A stretch of DNA of 64,000 nt, taken from NCBI GenBank assembly GCA_020796225.1, contig CM036756.1, positions 57,256,616-57,320,615 of the forward strand. Reading direction: 5' to 3'. Shown here one piece after another: positions 39,301 through 45,300 of this stretch (the first letter of the stretch is position 1; the number at the start of each line of letters is the position of its first letter). Origin of the DNA: Arion vulgaris (lineage: Eukaryota; Mollusca; Gastropoda; Stylommatophora; Arionidae). The translations under genes and the position numbers were made by a program. Under the pieces are notes generated by a model. It was not told where the DNA came from and did no database searches. It saw nothing but the letters and a program-made list of their open reading frames with translations.

Positions 39301-42300
39301 TGTTGTTTTCATGTTTGTTGAGTTTTTACTTATATTTGATCAACCACCTGCCCTAACTAGTTGCCTTTTATGACATGCATGTGAAATAGTACAAGGTTGC
39401 TCATGAGAAACTTATGGAAAGAACAAACAAACTCCAGTGAAACAAGAACTTGAGAAAAGATGCTGGAGTTGGATAGGACATTAAGAAGACCAACAAATAG
39501 TACAGCACGGCAGACCTTGTTCTGGAACCCACAGGGAAAGAGGAACAGAGGAAGACCATAAAACTCATAGAGAGCAGAGCTGGAAATGGATATTGGGTTG
39601 ATTGGGAAGACATGGAAAAGATGGAAGTGTATAGAAATGAATAATTAATGGTTGTTAAGGACATGTGCTCTAGAGGGGGCTGAAAAGTGTATTATTATTT
39701 AATAGAACTATTTGTACTCACACCGTTTGCTACCTTCTGAGACTGAATGTCTATTTTATTTATGTTTCATCTTCTTCAGCTTTCCAAGTCTTTGAGGTTC
39801 ATTTCTGCTGTCACATGCCCTCTATCTGTCTCTGTTCTTAACCTTCTCTTCCTAGTTGCTGACTCATAGTGTTTCTTGGTCTACTTCAATGTTATCTATT
39901 TTCTTAGCCTGCCTAGTGGTCCCTTTCACTTTATTATTTTTGTATATCCAATTTTAGGCTCTCTGTTCTCTGCCATTTTTACAATATGACCTAGCCATTG
40001 TAACCTTCATGATGGCAGTAGTTAAAAGTTATAATTATCATTATTGTTTCTTAGTCTCCATTTTGTACTATTTTCATCCTTGCTTTGCTCAAGATTCAAC
40101 TCAGTTTTCAAAGATCTGTAATAATGTTGCATCATGTTTTGTTGTGCTTCAGATTTCGGATCCGTATAAAACAATTGGTCTCATTACAGTTTTGTATATT
40201 GTGATCCTTGTGTTACGGGACAGACACTTGAATTTTAGCAAGTCTTGTAGGACAAAGTATATCTTCTTCGAATGCTCCATATCGACCACTTGTTAACCAC
40301 TCTGTGTGATTTGTATGTGATCTGAGCCTAAGAGTGATTGTACGTTGTGCCAAATATTCACCTACAAGTAGGTCAGGCCAGCACATCTAATTTCTGTGAT
40401 GCTTTTTATTAGTAGGGTATCTTCCTAGGTCCTACATCAGTCACCTCTTACGACATGCCTTGTAGGTCACAGTGGTACTATTCTTTGCTTCCTTTGTGGG
40501 CCCCGGCACCATATGGGCAAAATATATATTATTTCCTGATTGTATTCTCGACTTTATTTCTTCTCTTATTATGTTGGAGCTATTCGAATTTGTGTCAAAG
40601 TATTTAAATACTTCTGTTCTTTTGATTTTCATATTATCTACTTGTATGTATTCAGTTTCCTTTTTATTTTCCTCTCCTGTTATTATCATATTTATTTTTG
40701 TTTATATCATATTTGACCTCTAAAATATTTATTGAAGCTTCATTTGAAATCTGAACACATTCACTACCAAATTTAAAAACATGTTATGGTCGAATTTGTT
40801 TGGTTTTTTTTTGTTTACATTTTCCATCTTACAAAATATATAAATCTAATCTTGTTAATAAATTTTACCAAATGGTTGATCAGACCACGATGTAGAAATA
40901 ATAGCTTTGCTGTAAATAAAACCTAACATTGGATCAGAATGGATCAACGTAAATTTAGCACTAATTTTATATGAAATAATTTTTGACGCGGTATGCGGAA
41001 GTTGGACTATTTTAATAGACAATCTTGGTGCACCCTGCGGCAGCTAGTGTGGAATTAATAAATTTGAATATCTTTTAGACTGAGTAGCACCAATATGCCA
41101 GGTCATGTGTTTGAAATGTCAGCTAACAATATTTCCACAGAGCGAAAGTGTTCCAAGCATCCAAGTGCAATATTTGTAGCCATTCTCTTGAGTTACCATC
41201 TGTCCATTTTCTTTGTGAACCACACTCTTACCATCAACAGTGAGTACCTTATTATTTTATTATGCAATTTTCAAAACAGTTTACTTTCTACCTTTAAGTT
41301 TGAATTCTCTGGTAGTAAGTTTGGGTTCTTGTGTAAGAGAACTACCATTATTACTTATCAATTCATAACATTCATAAAATTTTTGTATGTATATAATTGT
41401 ATACAAATGTATATTTAACCAGCGAGCCACAGGAACCATCAGTATGCATACCCTTCGCAATCTGTGGAAGGAGACTGAGCATCTATGGGTCTTTCCAGAG
41501 TGCTGTGACGTCAGTTCATTAACTAATAACCAATCAAAATTGAAGCCACTGTAATAACATTTCGTTTGATGATTTTTCTTTACTGAATGACATGTTTTCA
41601 ACACATTAATTTTGTCAAATTTTGCCACTCACACATTACCTTTTTAAATTTGTTCATTATTGTCGTAACAATATGTTTTTATGAACTTGATGCAGACAGT
41701 TTTTTAAAATGTTGAAGTATGCTACAAATAAGAAAGAGAAAATTGAGGTATTTTGGACATATAAAAAGCCACAAAGGGCTGGAGAAGACCATCATGGAAG
41801 CAAATATACCAGCAAAGAGGAAAAGAAGAGACCACGGAGAAGATCGATTCAGGATGTAACTGATAGTTTGAACACGACGGCTGCAGTGGGGTGGCAAAGT
41901 TCTACCCTGTACCAGCTATTTGATGATAATAATTAAAACATATTGTATAGGTATAGCAGTTCTACCAAGGACAACATCAAACAACAAAACACAAAGTATT
42001 GCAGATCACTCTTCTCTGTCCTTCAATACCAAATGAATCATGACCATTCGTTGACATTTAGTAAACATCTGTCTGTTCATATTATTATATGATTATACAA
42101 GTCAACTTATATATACATATCTAAACTATATTTCACAGTTGTTTTGAGAGCTATGCAGAGAATGACATGGAATGTCCTGTCTGTGCTCCTGAAAATAGGT
42201 ACATTCATAATAAAAATAGCAAATGTTGTTCTTAATTAATGTTGTTCTGGTTGATAACTTAATGTTGTTCTTGTTGGTAAAAGTTGTTTCTTGTTGATAA

Positions 42301-45300
42301 GTTAATGTTGTTCTTGTTGATAACTTAATATTGATCTTGATGATAATATATTTTTCTATAAAAACGTTTAAATATAATGGTCTAATTTTTTAACAGCTAT
42401 TTTACAATACATTGTGGTACTAAAGAATTTGTATGATGGCATTAAAACAATTAGCAATACTTGATTTGTGTTTTTTTTTATTCTCAGAAAAATCATGGAT
42501 ATAATTCGGGCCCAAGAGCAATCAAGAGATATTCATGAATTCTTTCATAATCAGGTATGTGTAAACAGCTACTGTCGCAATCTTGATTAGATGTCCACTT
42601 TTTGGTATGTATTTGTGTCATCAGTTATAAAACAAAATATAAAATCTATGCAGTTAAGCAAAATATAAAATTGACATTTTGACCATTATAAAGAACCCGT
42701 TTTCATACCAAGTGGTATATTTGGAGTACAGTGTTAGACCTATGTTTTTCTTTTACTACCAGCACACAATCAGTGATGCGGTCAACATCATGCTGGCCTT
42801 CTTTACATTTCAATGTCTCTCTGGTACCCAATTAAGACTCGGTCTACCTGATAGTCATTGCCGGAAAATAAAATCCCAATTTGGCTGAGGAATTTAATCC
42901 TGGGACCACACACCTATGAAGGAAGTGCACTAACCACTATGCTATTGCAGCTCTCATTTTTACCAGAGTGCAGTTGAAATGTCTACACAGAATCCTAGGG
43001 GTAACAAGAAGAGAGAGATTGAGAAATGAAGACATCAGGAAAAAGTTTGTACAACATCAGTACTGAACTTCATCAAGAAGCAACAAATTAAATGGTTTGC
43101 CACAAAGCAGATTACCAACAGACAGCGCACCTCAAAAAGCAATGTTGCTCTGATACAATGGATACAAGGAAAAATGCATGCCACTCAAAAAGTGGACCTC
43201 AGAGATAACAGAGGCAATGAAAGACACTTTTTATTAAACACACACAAGAGCTCGTTCTAGAAATCTCTTCTTATTCTGACACTGTGAGGCAAAACAAGAT
43301 TGAAAAAAAAAAAATAAAGAAAGCATATAATTTCTTTTAGCCAATACTCTCTTTTAGCCAATACTCTAATCAGTCATGATTGATTTTTGTTCCCAAATTT
43401 TAGCTGATTTATTTTGTTGATTTTTACCCATCTCTCTTTGTTGGAAACCTTGTTTTTGATTTGTAAGTCTACTTATATATATCTTCTTTATAGCTGGAGA
43501 GAGCACCTGATGGTTTTTCTGTGGTGGCTGATTACTTTGGCAGAGGAGTGTTTAATAAGGTATGTAATATTGATAGGAATACAGAGAGATTACAATTTTT
43601 AGATAGCCTGACTTCATGGCATGGAAGAGTGTCAACATCTGAGATGATATCGTCTCTCGCCATTCAGGAGAATCTTACTCTGACTTCAAAGGTACTTGTA
43701 ATTTAGATCTTCAAGTAAAGGATCGGGTCTCATGTAATCCAACTGTGTACTGCATGCACACCAATTTTTGTGTGGTCTAGCTGACATGCAACCCTGGTAT
43801 TTGCACAGCTAAATACTAGGGAAAGAGATTAGTGGAGATTCATGATTGCCTATGCTACCCGACACAGCACTTGATGATGATGAATATTGAGATAGCCAAT
43901 TCAAGCTAAAAATCGTTTCAAGACACAGGATTTACTTCATTGCACAATATCTCTCCCTATGTATCTGTCCCATCCACATAAAAGGGCATACCACCTGCAG
44001 AGAGTATTGCACAAACTCCATAACTTAAGCAACAATCCTTGGGATCTCCAGAGATTATGCTTTTTTGAAATGAATAAAACGACCTGAATTCAAACCCAGA
44101 ACCTACAGAACAGAAAGCAAACAGTTTGACCACTTCACATTAAAGACCCAAATTAAAAAGTGTGTTTAACCTGAAGTATTATACATTGAGACCTGACTTA
44201 ATATTTTTTCCTGTTTTATATTGAGCTCACTAATTTGAGTGCCAAATGTTGTGTATATTTATGCATTAAGTCACGGTGTCTTACAGATAAAGGGTCAAGT
44301 AGTAGCATGTCCCTTGCAAAACATCGCTTTTATCACAGCCTGCCTGAAAAACTCTCGGTCTCTATCAAGTTCTCCCGCTTCCTAAAGCGTCATGTTCAAG
44401 GGTTTTTGATGTCCTACTGCCATCTTCATCTTGGTCGTCCCCTGCCTCGTACTCCAGGAACCATGTCTTCTATAAAGGATACATTCACATAACAAAAGAA
44501 TTGTTTAAAATTTTTGAGCAGGCCTCACCATATAGTGGGACCATGGGAGATAGTAATGAACTTAAAACATTTTTCCCATACATTTTATATTGTGAAAAAA
44601 TGTGCTATGTGAGTTTCTCTTGATTATGTGAGTTTTCAACCCTACACAAAGTGTGTGAAGACAGACAATCAATCAAGACAAGTAATGATTGGATTCATTG
44701 TGGAGATTGAGAAAAATATCGCACAACTTCAAAAGTGAAATGAAAAATATGAGACAAACAAAATATAAGACTAAAGAGAAAGAATGTAAAGAAAAGATTT
44801 GGATACAGAAAACTTTTTCTTTGGCATTAAACATTGTGCTGAAGGCAGTAAGACATGGGAGCATTAAGAATACTCGTAAGGGGTCTCTGTGACGTAGAGG
44901 TTAGGTGCTCATCTCTCGTGCCAAAAGTGCCAGGTCCGCTCCCTCGTGGAGCCATCTCGATATTTTTCCAGAGATCCCTGATCTCAGTGTAGGTGAGATC
45001 TAGTTCCTAGTGCTATCGGAGACGGCAATAAAATGTAGGTCCCGTGTTCAACTTGAGCACGTAAAAGAACCCTTGGCAGTTCAAAATCGAGAAGAGCAGA
45101 CTGGAAAGCCGCTGCCCTGGTAAAATTAGTTAGAAAAGATTTTAAATAAAACATTCCTATAAAAATATCTTCACCATTTTCAAAATTACATCGGGACCCG
45201 CCAGTGCTATGGAGTTCGTGCACCGCAGCTAAGATCTTCCTATGGTTACTCACCAAAGTGCAATGATGATGGTCCTATCAATCCATCAATCAAAAATAAA

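Noticed and set aside
39401..39664. Minus-strand 87-residue frame
   Set aside because: Antisense of the plus-strand LINE 3' end at 39400-39700.
41095..41418. Independent gene beginning MPGHVFEMSAN
   Set aside because: The frame overlaps VPS11 exon e22 in a different frame and continues into intron sequence; the exon reading is supported by strong RING homology.
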